In this document: positions 1 to 5,801 of the stretch, piece after piece | Position numbering within the stretch: the stretch's first letter is position 1 | How the letters are laid out: each line of letters begins with the position of its first letter | Assembly (NCBI GenBank): GCA_039917855.1 | Contig: JBDSIR010000077.1 | Location: 1-5,841, forward strand | Direction of reading: 5' to 3' | DNA from: CAMLHU01 sp039917855 | GTDB lineage: Bacteria > Gemmatimonadota > Gemmatimonadetes > Gemmatimonadales > GWC2-71-9 | Length of the DNA: 5,841 nt | Notes under the pieces: model-generated | Seen by the model: the letters and a program-made list of their open reading frames with translations, nothing else | What the model was told of the DNA's origin: nothing | Databases searched by the model: none | Program-made: the position numbers and the translations under genes

Positions 1-1488
1 TTCCTGGCGACGATGAGCCACGAGCTCCGCACCCCGCTCAACTCGGTCATCGGCTTTTCCAACCTCCTGCGCCGCAACCGCGCCGGCAACCTGGGCGACC
101 AGGACATCCAGTTCCTCGACCGGATCCGCGACAACGGCGTTCATCTCCTGGGACTGATCAACGACGTCCTCGACGTCTCCAAGATCGAGGCGGGGCGGAT
201 GGAGGTGCACCCGGTCCCCACCGACCTCGCTCCGCTCGTGCGCGATACCATCGCCCAACTGGGGGGACAGGCCGCCACCCACTCCGTCGAACTCCAGGCG
301 ATCGCACCCGACGGACTGTTGCCGGTGGAGGTCGACCCCGTGCGTCTCAAGCAGGTGCTGATCAACCTGATCGGGAACGCGCTCAAGTTCACCGAGCACG
401 GCAGCGTTACGGTGAAGGTCGTGGCCGAGGCCGGAGGGCGGCCGCTCCGGATCGACGTGATCGACACCGGCGTCGGCATCGCGCCGGATCGGCTCGAGGC
501 GATCTTCGAGGCGTTCACCCAGGCGGACGCGTCCACCGAGCGACGCTTCGGCGGCACCGGGCTCGGGCTCACGATCTCGCGCTCCCTGCTCCGGCTGATG
601 GGCGCCGACCTGTCGGTGGCGAGCGCTTCGGGGAAGGGCTCCATCTTCAGCATCACCTTCCCCGCGTCGGCAGCGCGGGCGGCGGCCGATCTGGTCCATC
701 GGGAGCTGACGCCGGTTGCGCTCCCTCCCCCGGGACCCGCTCCCCTCATCCTGGTCATCGACGACGAGGCCGACGCCCGGACCCTCCTCCGGAGCTACCT
801 CGAGGACGACGGCTACCGCACCGCCGAGGCCACGGGCGGTGCCGAGGGGCTGGACCACGCGCGCACCCTCAGACCGGCGCTCATCACCCTCGACCTCCGG
901 ATGCCGGGGATCTCAGGGGTGGAGTTCCTGCGTCAGCTCCGGGCCGATCCCCGGATCGCCGGCATTCCTGTGCTGGTGGTCAGCATCGAGGCGGCGGAAC
1001 ATCGCGGGGCCCTGCTCGGCGTGGTGGACGTGCTGGCCAAGCCGGTGGAGCGCGACGGGCTCCTCGGTGTGGTGCAGCGGATCCTTCCGACCGATCGGCG
1101 CAAGGTGCTGGTGGTGGACGACGACGTGCACACGCGACAGCTCTTCGCCGCCCTGCTCGGCGCCGAGGGCTATCAGGTGCGCACCGCGCGCGACGGGTTG
1201 GAGGCGCTCGACGCCATGGCGAAGGATCGCCCCGACCTGGTCCTGCTCGACCTGATGATGCCGGTGATGGAAGGTGGCACCTTCCTCGCAACGCTCCGGG
1301 CGGACCTGCGCTACGCGTCGCTGCCGGTCGCGGTCGTCACCGCGCTCGACGTCGACAGCGAAGCGGTGCGCCGCCTGAAAGGGATCGTCCAGGCGGTGGT
1401 GCAAAAGGGCCCCGCGCTCGAGCAAACCCTGCGCGGGGTGCTGCACAACGTACTGGGGGACGGGGTCAGGTCACCGCGCGGACCTTGA
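1..1488 (+). CDS. Hybrid sensor histidine kinase with two C-terminal receiver domains (5' end missing)
   Basis: This is the C-terminal 495 residues of a hybrid histidine kinase. The reading frame is open from base 1 (FLAT before MSHELRTP), so the ATG at 13 is internal and the sensor part lies upstream. Numbering from the first codon, the HisKA dimerisation helix has phospho-acceptor His7 in SHELRTPLN. The HATPase domain shows the N box (Asn122, Asn126), the G1 box DTGVGIAP (155-162) and the G2 box GGTGLGL (184-190). Receiver 1 has acidic Asp254/Asp255, phospho-acceptor Asp298, Ser328 and Lys347-Pro. Receiver 2 has Asp373-375, acceptor Asp417, Thr447 and Lys469 followed by Gly instead of the usual Pro. 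All catalytic residues are present, so it should autophosphorylate and pass phosphate to its own receivers, perhaps onward to an Hpt protein. No output DNA-binding domain is present. The signal and target are unknown. The 3' end overlaps the convergent operon by 23 bp. Confidence 0.95.
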   Translation, partial: FLATMSHELRTPLNSVIGFSNLLRRNRAGNLGDQDIQFLDRIRDNGVHLLGLINDVLDVSKIEAGRMEVHPVPTDLAPLVRDTIAQLGGQAATHSVELQAIAPDGLLPVEVDPVRLKQVLINLIGNALKFTEHGSVTVKVVAEAGGRPLRIDVIDTGVGIAPDRLEAIFEAFTQADASTERRFGGTGLGLTISRSLLRLMGADLSVASASGKGSIFSITFPASAARAAADLVHRELTPVALPPPGPAPLILVIDDEADARTLLRSYLEDDGYRTAEATGGAEGLDHARTLRPALITLDLRMPGISGVEFLRQLRADPRIAGIPVLVVSIEAAEHRGALLGVVDVLAKPVERDGLLGVVQRILPTDRRKVLVVDDDVHTRQLFAALLGAEGYQVRTARDGLEALDAMAKDRPDLVLLDLMMPVMEGGTFLATLRADLRYASLPVAVVTALDVDSEAVRRLKGIVQAVVQKGPALEQTLRGVLHNVLGDGVRSPRGP

Positions 1489-2566
1489 GCCGGATCAGGT
1501 TCCAGGCGCCGAGCAGCAGGAGCCAGAGCAGCACCCCGAACCAGGCCAGGGCAGAGAGTTCGATATCCTGCACCAACCGGCCACTGCGGTCCTGAGCCCA
1601 GTGCATCAACCAGTCGTCGATCGGGCGGCCGGTGACCTTGGGGTAGGCGATCCCGAGCGGATCGTCGGCACGCCAGAGCTCGGCGAATCGTTCCGGACCG
1701 AGCTCGGTCAGGAGCGCCCTCGGCAGCGCTTCCACCGGGATCCATTGCATCTGGTCCAGGAACGCCAACCGGCCCGACGATGACGACCAGCTGCCTTCCA
1801 TACCGAACGAAGTGCGGCATTGATCTCCGCGCCCGGCCAAGCAAGCCGCGTACGATCGGCCTCGAGGCCCCCAGGCCCAACCGCCGTTCGCCAGGAAGCC
1901 TCCCCAGTAACTTCGAGAGAACCAGGGCTGCGCGACCACCGATCGATCAGTCTCGTCCCAAAAGTTCGACCTGCGAATCGAGGCGTCCCATTCGGCTCCC
2001 AGCAAGGGGAGACTGTCGAACCACGTCTGCCATCCCTTGCCAGGAGGCCCGAATCGCTCGCTGAAGAGGCACTCTCCGCCTTGAGTATGGACCGCATTGC
2101 GGACGGGGAGCTGGTTCGTTGCCTCGAGATTGAGATAACAGACGCCGTCTGCCCTTGGACCATCGCTCAGCTCACGGCGGATCCTCCCGTGGCGCTCGAA
2201 GAGGATGACCGTCCTCACATTCGGGGACCGCACGGGAAGAGACTGCCAGACCGCTTCCAATTCCCGGGTCTTTGCGAGGTCCACGTGGACTCCTCTACGG
2301 TCCCGTCCCAAGGCGGTGGGATCGCCTCCGAAGTGCAGGAGGGGCCCCAGTTGCTGGGCCTCCTGCGCTCGCGCAAGCTCCCACTCGGTGCGAGCGAGCG
2401 CCTGGTCGAGCGCCTCCTTCCGGATCTCCAACCGATCGGTGCTCTCGCTCGGCCACTGCCAGGAGCCGATGAGAAGCGGGTCGTCACCGGGCGGGAGAAG
2501 CACCCCCACCACGACCGCCGCCCCGAGCAGGGCCATCCAGCCCCACCGGCTCAGACGTGACGCCAC
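1466..2566 (-). CDS. Hypothetical double-anchored membrane protein with large extracytoplasmic domain, last gene of operon
   Basis: I do not recognise a named family for this 366-aa protein. The open frame extends upstream to 2983, but the GTG at 2566 is chosen because GGAGGT lies 4 nt before it and the longer form would run through the coding region of the preceding gene. A hydrophobic helix (about 9-26) is followed by a charged, probably coiled-coil stretch (43-72), a large Trp-rich region (75-330) and a C-terminal membrane helix (about 337-357) with a short basic tail (RLKVR). Four cysteines are visible: Cys143, Cys166, and Cys242/Cys250 in a C-x7-C motif (CLAGRGDQC), which suggests disulfides outside the cytoplasm. 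The segment 290-323 (GPERFAELWRADDP, then PIDDWLMHW) resembles, from memory, the tail of peptidase MA-like (gluzincin) domains, but no HExxH is present. It overlaps the upstream gene by 16 bp and looks like a diverged paralogue of it. GC dips to about 60 percent over 1921-2160. The job is unknown; partnership with the ABC transporter is inferred. Confidence 0.8.
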   Translation of the reverse strand: MASRLSRWGWMALLGAAVVVGVLLPPGDDPLLIGSWQWPSESTDRLEIRKEALDQALARTEWELARAQEAQQLGPLLHFGGDPTALGRDRRGVHVDLAKTRELEAVWQSLPVRSPNVRTVILFERHGRIRRELSDGPRADGVCYLNLEATNQLPVRNAVHTQGGECLFSERFGPPGKGWQTWFDSLPLLGAEWDASIRRSNFWDETDRSVVAQPWFSRSYWGGFLANGGWAWGPRGRSYAACLAGRGDQCRTSFGMEGSWSSSSGRLAFLDQMQWIPVEALPRALLTELGPERFAELWRADDPLGIAYPKVTGRPIDDWLMHWAQDRSGRLVQDIELSALAWFGVLLWLLLLGAWNLIRLKVRAVT

Positions 2567-3657
2567 CGGAACCTCCAGGAGAAGAAGAGGGTGGTCCCGA
2601 CGGCCCAGGCCAGTGCCACCATCAGGATCGGGGTGAGGTCGCCCTGCGCGTGCCCCCGGTCGGCGCGCAATGCAGCATGCCAGCGGACCAGCAGGGTGTC
2701 CAGCGGAAGCTGGGCCGCCGCTTCGAGCTGCTCGGCCACCGACCGACCGGCGGCCCGATGCACCCGCAGGAACGCACCCTCTCCACCGGTGACGATGGCG
2801 AAGGCATAGAACCCAGCGCGTACCCGGTCGTTGGTGGGCCGGGGCGGCGTGAAGTGGTTGCGCCGCAGGAGCGCACGACATTGGTCCAGGTCGTGGCGGT
2901 TCACGCACTCGGAGCGGCCCCGGGCCCAGGACTCGGTGGCAATGCGATCCGCGAACGCGGCGATGTCCGGCAGGTCGTACCACCGGGTGAGGGACTCACT
3001 CGGCCCACTGAGGTCCAGCACCCGGGCGCACTCCTCGACCCTTCCCCCAAGGCAGCGGTGCGCCACCGCGGAAGGAGAGGCCACCAGGTCGCGCACGCTT
3101 CCATCGAGGAGCCGCTCGGCGCTCTGCCCGCGGAGCCCACGTCCGAGCCAGGCCCGCATCGTGGTGTCGAGCAACGACCGCTCCCAGACGCCGAGCGCCT
3201 CGGTGGGGACCACCGTGATCCAATCGTAGACGACATCAGGGCCGAGTCCCGCAACGACCTCGGAGCGGAGTGCGCCCAGACGCCACTCACCAATGACGGT
3301 GCCTCTGGTGGATGCGTTGGCGGTGGGATCGAGTCCGATCGTGATCGTGTCGCGGAGGAGGGTATCGAGTGCCGCGCCGTACCGTTCAAGCCACACCGGA
3401 GCGACCTTCGGCAGCGACGCCCGGGCATTCGCGGCGGCCCAAGCGGGATACGCGATGGGGACCGGCCCCGCGAACACCACCTCACGCGGCTGGTCCTCGA
3501 AGATGCGATCCGACCGGCGGGCGATCGAGTCGACCACCGCCTCGCGGCGCTCCTGAAGCAGTCGCAACCGGTGTTCGAGCTGCGGGACCGTCTGGGCCAT
3601 GCCTGGACGGGCCGCAACGAGCAGGGCGAGGATGAGCAGGAGGGGTCGTTCAGACAT
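2551..3657 (-). CDS. Hypothetical secreted, C-terminally anchored protein
   Basis: This 368-aa protein has a clear signal peptide: MSERP, a hydrophobic core (LLLILALLVAA) and a likely signal peptidase I site after GMA (residue 21). A charged, probably coiled-coil stretch (25-50) follows. Next come a mixed domain (55-180), a cysteine-containing helical region and one membrane helix near the end (about 343-360) with an Arg-rich cytoplasmic tail (WRFRWRHV). The topology should be extracytoplasmic with a C-terminal anchor. The cysteines come in two pairs: Cys202/Cys210 (CLGGRVEEC, C-x7-C) and Cys251/Cys260 (C-x8-C). Residues 293-326 (F..VHRAAG..., then LPLDTLLVRW) match the same region of the next gene's product, which points to common ancestry. 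A degenerate gluzincin-type (peptidase MA-like) domain is possible but has no HExxH, so no enzyme activity is claimed. The ATG overlaps the permease stop by 8 bp (ATGTCTGA). No good SD lies before it, so translation probably depends on coupling. Confidence 0.82.
   Translation of the reverse strand: MSERPLLLILALLVAARPGMAQTVPQLEHRLRLLQERREAVVDSIARRSDRIFEDQPREVVFAGPVPIAYPAWAAANARASLPKVAPVWLERYGAALDTLLRDTITIGLDPTANASTRGTVIGEWRLGALRSEVVAGLGPDVVYDWITVVPTEALGVWERSLLDTTMRAWLGRGLRGQSAERLLDGSVRDLVASPSAVAHRCLGGRVEECARVLDLSGPSESLTRWYDLPDIAAFADRIATESWARGRSECVNRHDLDQCRALLRRNHFTPPRPTNDRVRAGFYAFAIVTGGEGAFLRVHRAAGRSVAEQLEAAAQLPLDTLLVRWHAALRADRGHAQGDLTPILMVALAWAVGTTLFFSWRFRWRHV
2571..2576 (-). promoter_or_regulatory. 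Ribosome binding site GGAGGT that fixes the GTG start at 2566
   Basis: Read on the minus strand, GGAGGT is followed by four bases (TCCG) and then GTG. This is a near-perfect anti-SD match at a short, workable distance, inside the last codons of the upstream 368-aa gene. It is the main reason for placing the start at 2566 rather than at an earlier codon or at the in-frame ATG eleven codons in. Confidence 0.75.
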
Positions 3658-4303
3658 CGAACAGCAGCCACTGGCCGGCGAGAGGGTGGAACGGTCCCAG
3701 CGGGTGCAGGAAAAGGGCGTCGATGACGTTGGACCAGATCGGCAACCCCGCCGTCTGCAACAAGAGGAGCAGGCCGATTGCGACGGGAATGATCCAGAGC
3801 CGCTTCCCCGCGAGCACCACGAGGGAGCCGGCAGCGAACGCCACCGCGCCGCCGGCGAGGAACCGGAGCGTCAGGGCCCCCGGATAGGCGCGCACCACAT
3901 CGGGGAGGTCGGCCACACGTGCGGCGAGCATCCCGGCGATCCACAAAGCGAGTGCCACCGGCACGAGCAATGTGATCCCCGCCACCACCCGTATCAGCGC
4001 GATCCGCGACCGTGCCACCGGCAGGGTCAGGACGTAGGCCCAGCGCTGGTGGATATCCGGAAGCCAGGTGGCCACCGCCAGGAACAAGCCGAGGCAGAGC
4101 GCCAGGATCGGATAGCCACCGGCGAGAGTGCGCGACTGGGCCAGCACGAGTCCCGCTCGGTCCAGTTGGAACACCTCGCTCGCGTTCATCCCCTGCAGCG
4201 TCGCCAGTGGCAGGGCCACCGCGATGAGCACGGCCAGTGCGAGGAAGGGGGCCACGTAGCGCGCCTGCGCGGCGAGGGTGACCCGGAAGATCCGTCCGTT
4301 CAT
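3650..4303 (-). CDS. ABC-2-like transporter permease subunit
   Basis: A small, very hydrophobic protein of 217 aa encoded directly after an ABC ATPase, so it is most likely the membrane subunit of that transporter. Five membrane helices are visible (about 17-37, 64-82, 103-126, 147-165, 168-186), and a weaker hydrophobic segment near 192-214 could be a sixth. The stretch WAYVLTLPVARSRI (88-101), before the third helix, is of the kind seen in ABC-2 family permeases, where a cytoplasmic loop with 'LPVSR'-like sequence contacts the ATPase. No periplasmic binding protein is encoded nearby, so export or membrane remodelling is more likely than import. It is shorter than the usual ABC-2 permease of 230 to 400 aa and would presumably dimerise. 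The ATG overlaps the ATPase stop (ATGA, 4 bp), with GGAGGT 4 nt upstream. The substrate is unknown. Confidence 0.85.
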   Translation of the reverse strand: MNGRIFRVTLAAQARYVAPFLALAVLIAVALPLATLQGMNASEVFQLDRAGLVLAQSRTLAGGYPILALCLGLFLAVATWLPDIHQRWAYVLTLPVARSRIALIRVVAGITLLVPVALALWIAGMLAARVADLPDVVRAYPGALTLRFLAGGAVAFAAGSLVVLAGKRLWIIPVAIGLLLLLQTAGLPIWSNVIDALFLHPLGPFHPLAGQWLLFDV

Positions 4304-5205
4304 GCCGACCTCCGATCGAAGCGGGCCCAGCGCAGCAGCTCGACGAACACATCCTCAAGATCCAGCGCCGTCACTTCGCGGAGCGGGCTCCCCTGGGCCT
4401 GGAACCACTGCTCCATCCCGTCGGCCCAGTCGCGCACCAACCACTCCTCGCCACGCCCGATGGTGTTCTCGCGCGCTAGCAGAGTGAACGGCGCCCCGTC
4501 AGGGACCGGGGGGACCCCGCCCAGTCGAAGGCGTCGCACCCCCGCCTTGAAGCGCCCCATCGGCATCTCCGCCACCAGCCGCCCCATGTCCATCAGGCCG
4601 ACCCAGTCGCAGATCCGTTCGAGTTCGTGCACCAGGTGGCTCGAGATGAAGACCGTCGCCTTCCGCTCGTCGACGTACTCGACCAGCGCGGAGAGAACGT
4701 CGCGCCGTACCACCGGATCGAGGCCGTCGGTCGGCTCGTCGAGTATCAGGAGCTCGGGCCGCTGCGCCAGCGCCAGGAGGATCATCAACTTCCCCATCTC
4801 GCCCTTGGAGAGACGGTCGAGCTCGCGATCCAGCGCCAGGCCGAAGCGCGCCCGCTGGGACTCGGCCCACGCCGCGTCCCACTGGGCATGGAACGCGGAG
4901 TGGTAGGTGAGAGCCTGGGCCACCGTGAAGTGGCGATAGAGGTGGGGCCGCTCGGGGACGTAGCCGGTCCGGGCCAGCGCACGGGGGAGCTCGCCTGGGA
5001 TATCGTGACCGAGGAGGGTGATCTTCCCTTCGACTCCGCCGAGGAGGCCGAGGAGCGCGCGGATGGTCGTGGTCTTCCCGGCGCCGTTCGGGCCGAGGAA
5101 GCCGTACACCGCGCCGGTGGGGACGCGGAGATCGACCTTGTCGAGCATGAAGCTCTGCCCCGCGCGCCAGGTGAGGCCGTCGGTGCGGATCGCGAGGTCG
5201 CTCAC
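4300..5205 (-). CDS. ABC transporter ATP-binding protein (YtrB / ABC-2 exporter type)
   Basis: A 301-aa ATPase that would power the permease encoded just after it. It has the Walker A motif GPNGAGKT (38-45), a Q-loop region GYVPERPHLY (81-90) with Glu85 where many ABC proteins have Gln, and an ABC signature in the variant form LSKGE (132-136, canonical LSGGQ). The Walker B motif LLILDE (152-157) ends in catalytic Glu157, and a D-loop GLDP (161-164) and switch His190 (SSH) follow. The Glu in the Q loop and the LSKGE signature are, as far as I recall, common in the YtrB/CcmA/NatA-like group that accompanies GntR/YtrA regulators. Residues 215-297 form the C-terminal extension typical of the ABC-2 exporter class. 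The start is a GTG at 5205 that shares its TG with the regulator's stop (GTGA), with GGGAG about 10 nt upstream. A complete, probably active enzyme; the cargo is unknown. Confidence 0.93.
   Translation of the reverse strand: MSDLAIRTDGLTWRAGQSFMLDKVDLRVPTGAVYGFLGPNGAGKTTTIRALLGLLGGVEGKITLLGHDIPGELPRALARTGYVPERPHLYRHFTVAQALTYHSAFHAQWDAAWAESQRARFGLALDRELDRLSKGEMGKLMILLALAQRPELLILDEPTDGLDPVVRRDVLSALVEYVDERKATVFISSHLVHELERICDWVGLMDMGRLVAEMPMGRFKAGVRRLRLGGVPPVPDGAPFTLLARENTIGRGEEWLVRDWADGMEQWFQAQGSPLREVTALDLEDVFVELLRWARFDRRSA
4308..4313 (-). promoter_or_regulatory. Ribosome binding site GGAGGT of the permease gene
   Basis: On the minus strand, GGAGGT sits 4 nt (CGGC) before the ATG at 4303 and inside the final codons of the ATPase gene. 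It supports the start at the ATGA overlap and strong, independent loading of ribosomes in addition to coupling. Confidence 0.7.
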
Positions 5206-5582
5206 GACTTCGTCTCCCGGGTCAGTCGGTCGAAGGCGGTCCGCAGGGCTTCGATCCGGATCCCCCGCTTCCCCGCTTCTTCGATGAGGACTTTCACCAG
5301 TTCACGGGCCTGCGATTCCTGTTCCCGACTCCGGAGCTCGGTACCGATGTCCCGCACGAAGGTGCCGCTCCCTTGGCGCATTTCCACGAATCCCTCCACC
5401 TCGAGTTGCCGGTAGGCCTGCACGACCGTTGCGGGGTTGATCCGGAGCCGGCCCGCGAGGGCGCGGACCGAATCGAGCAGAGTATCGGGCGTCAGGTCCC
5501 GCGCCACGATCGCCACCCGCAATTGCTCGGCGATCTGGGCGTACAGGGGGACCGGACTGCGGGGATCGAGCCGAAAGGACAC
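5202..5582 (-). CDS. GntR-family transcriptional regulator, YtrA subfamily
   Basis: A 126-aa regulator with the YtrA plan: an N-terminal winged helix-turn-helix (about 12-78) starting VPLYAQIAEQLR, with NPATVVQAYRQLEVEGF (49-65) as recognition helix and following strand and RQGSGTFV (69-76) as the wing, then a short helical C-terminal dimerisation tail (about 85-122). It lacks the large effector domains of FadR, HutC or MocR types. Known YtrA members are autorepressors of ABC transporter operons, often responding to cell-envelope antibiotics or stress. Asp37 (LLDSVRALA) replaces the common Pro of 'LPSVR'. The start is the GTG at 5582, which gives the usual N-terminus of the subfamily and has GAGGT 4 nt upstream. 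It is the first gene of the operon, overlapping the ATPase gene by 4 bp. A palindrome over its promoter is the probable operator. Confidence 0.93.
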   Translation of the reverse strand: MSFRLDPRSPVPLYAQIAEQLRVAIVARDLTPDTLLDSVRALAGRLRINPATVVQAYRQLEVEGFVEMRQGSGTFVRDIGTELRSREQESQARELVKVLIEEAGKRGIRIEALRTAFDRLTRETKS

Positions 5583-5586
5583 CGCG

Positions 5587-5591
5587 ACCTC
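5587..5591 (-). promoter_or_regulatory. Ribosome binding site GAGGT of the GntR gene
   Basis: On the minus strand TTGAGGT is followed by CGCG and then the GTG start at 5582. It is the only SD-like sequence in the short predicted leader and supports the GTG start. Confidence 0.6.
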
Positions 5592-5593
5592 AA

Positions 5594-5623
5594 GTGTATT
5601 GGTGTAGGCATACAGTATTACAC
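5594..5623 (-). promoter_or_regulatory. Probable GntR/YtrA operator, 30-bp imperfect palindrome
   Basis: On the plus strand the two 15-bp halves are GTGTATTGGTGTAGG and CATACAGTATTACAC. They match as inverted repeats at 11 of 15 positions by eye. The outermost arms are GTGTA and TACAC, and each half carries a second, inner GTGTA/TACAG-like repeat, so a dimer or two dimers could bind. The palindrome lies between the -35 box and the start codon and covers the proposed -10 box. A bound repressor would therefore block RNA polymerase. Binding by the product of the adjacent GntR gene is inferred from position and from how YtrA regulators usually work. Confidence 0.65.
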
Positions 5624-5640
5624 AAGGGCGAGAGTGTCAA
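5612..5640 (-). promoter_or_regulatory. Predicted sigma-70-type promoter of the five-gene operon
   Basis: On the minus strand a perfect TTGACA (5635-5640) is followed by a 17-bp spacer and TACTGT (5612-5617) as a weak -10 box (3 of 6 consensus positions). Transcription would start near 5605, leaving a leader of about 23 nt before the GTG at 5582. A better -10 match, TGTAAT, lies only 12 bp from the -35 box, too close for normal spacing. The local AT-richness stands out from the GC-rich surroundings. No other promoter is evident inside the operon. Confidence 0.55.
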
Positions 5641-5645
5641 GAGGC

Positions 5646-5661
5646 GGATGGACGGACTGGC
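5646..5661. repeat. Two degenerate 8-bp units in opposite orientation to the right-hand tandem repeat
   Basis: GGATGGAC (5646-5653) and GGACTGGC (5654-5661) match GGATGGGC, the complement of the right-hand 8-mer, with one and two mismatches. They lie on the other side of the inverted repeat and point inward, so they may be the left edge of one composite symmetric element that starts just upstream of the operon's -35 box. Confidence 0.45.
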
Positions 5662-5676
5662 GACATGGAACAGCAC

Positions 5677-5787
5677 GGAACCGTCCCGAGGAGCGCAGCG
5701 ACGAGGGACCTTTCCGGCGCCGACCGGACTCAGAGGTCGAGTTCGATCCAGACGGGCCAGGTCCCTCGCTGCGCTCGGGACGGTTCC
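5677..5787. repeat. Extragenic inverted repeat, 35/29-nt arms around a 47-nt spacer
   Basis: The left arm (5677-5711) and right arm (5759-5787) are inverted copies starting GGAACCGTCCCGAG. They are identical by eye except that the left arm carries two extra triplets. Each arm also contains a smaller palindrome around CGCTGCG, so nested hairpins could form. The middle (5712-5758) holds nothing I recognise. Read on the minus strand the right arm and its edge would encode 'RPERSEGPG'. I recall similar '(S/P)ERSEG' strings from spurious ORFs over extragenic repeats in several high-GC phyla, so this is probably a dispersed REP or MITE-like element. It could also end transcription coming from beyond the window. 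Confidence 0.7.
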
Positions 5788-5801
5788 TATCCTCGTGGTC
5801 C

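Noticed and set aside
1..1488. Gene starting at the ATG at 13
   Set aside because: This ATG is the Met within the conserved MSHELRTP H box; the frame is open to base 1 and the sensor part must lie upstream.
1820..2560. Plus-strand open frame of 246 codons
   Set aside because: Antisense to the 366-aa gene. It has no motif or plausible SD, while the minus strand frame has two membrane helices and a good SD.
2567..2983. N-terminal extension of the last operon gene up to 2983 (505-aa version)
   Set aside because: The extra part is Arg/Pro/Gly-rich, lies wholly inside the 368-aa gene in another frame, and would precede the membrane helix. The GTG at 2566 has a GGAGGT site.
2557..3726. Plus-strand open frame of 389 codons
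   Set aside because: It mirrors the 368-aa gene, whose signal peptide and membrane helix are convincing. Its product is Gly/Arg/Pro-rich without any domain, as expected for an antisense frame in high-GC DNA.
2901..4358. Minus-strand open frame of 485 codons
   Set aside because: It crosses three clear genes in a shifted frame and gives an Arg/Ser/Pro-rich product.
3599..4906. Plus-strand open frame of 435 codons
   Set aside because: Antisense to the permease and ABC ATPase genes. The product is low-complexity (Glu/Arg/His/Gln, then Ser/Arg) with no recognisable motif.
4627..5415. Plus-strand open frame of 262 codons
   Set aside because: Antisense to the ABC ATPase and GntR genes, both identified by strong motifs.
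5677..5787. CRISPR array or phage attachment site
   Set aside because: There are only two arms, inverted rather than direct, with no regular spacers, no cas or integrase gene in the window.
5677..5787. Rho-independent terminator
   Set aside because: The hairpins are GC-rich, but no T run follows on either strand, so this is kept as a repeat with only possible terminator activity.
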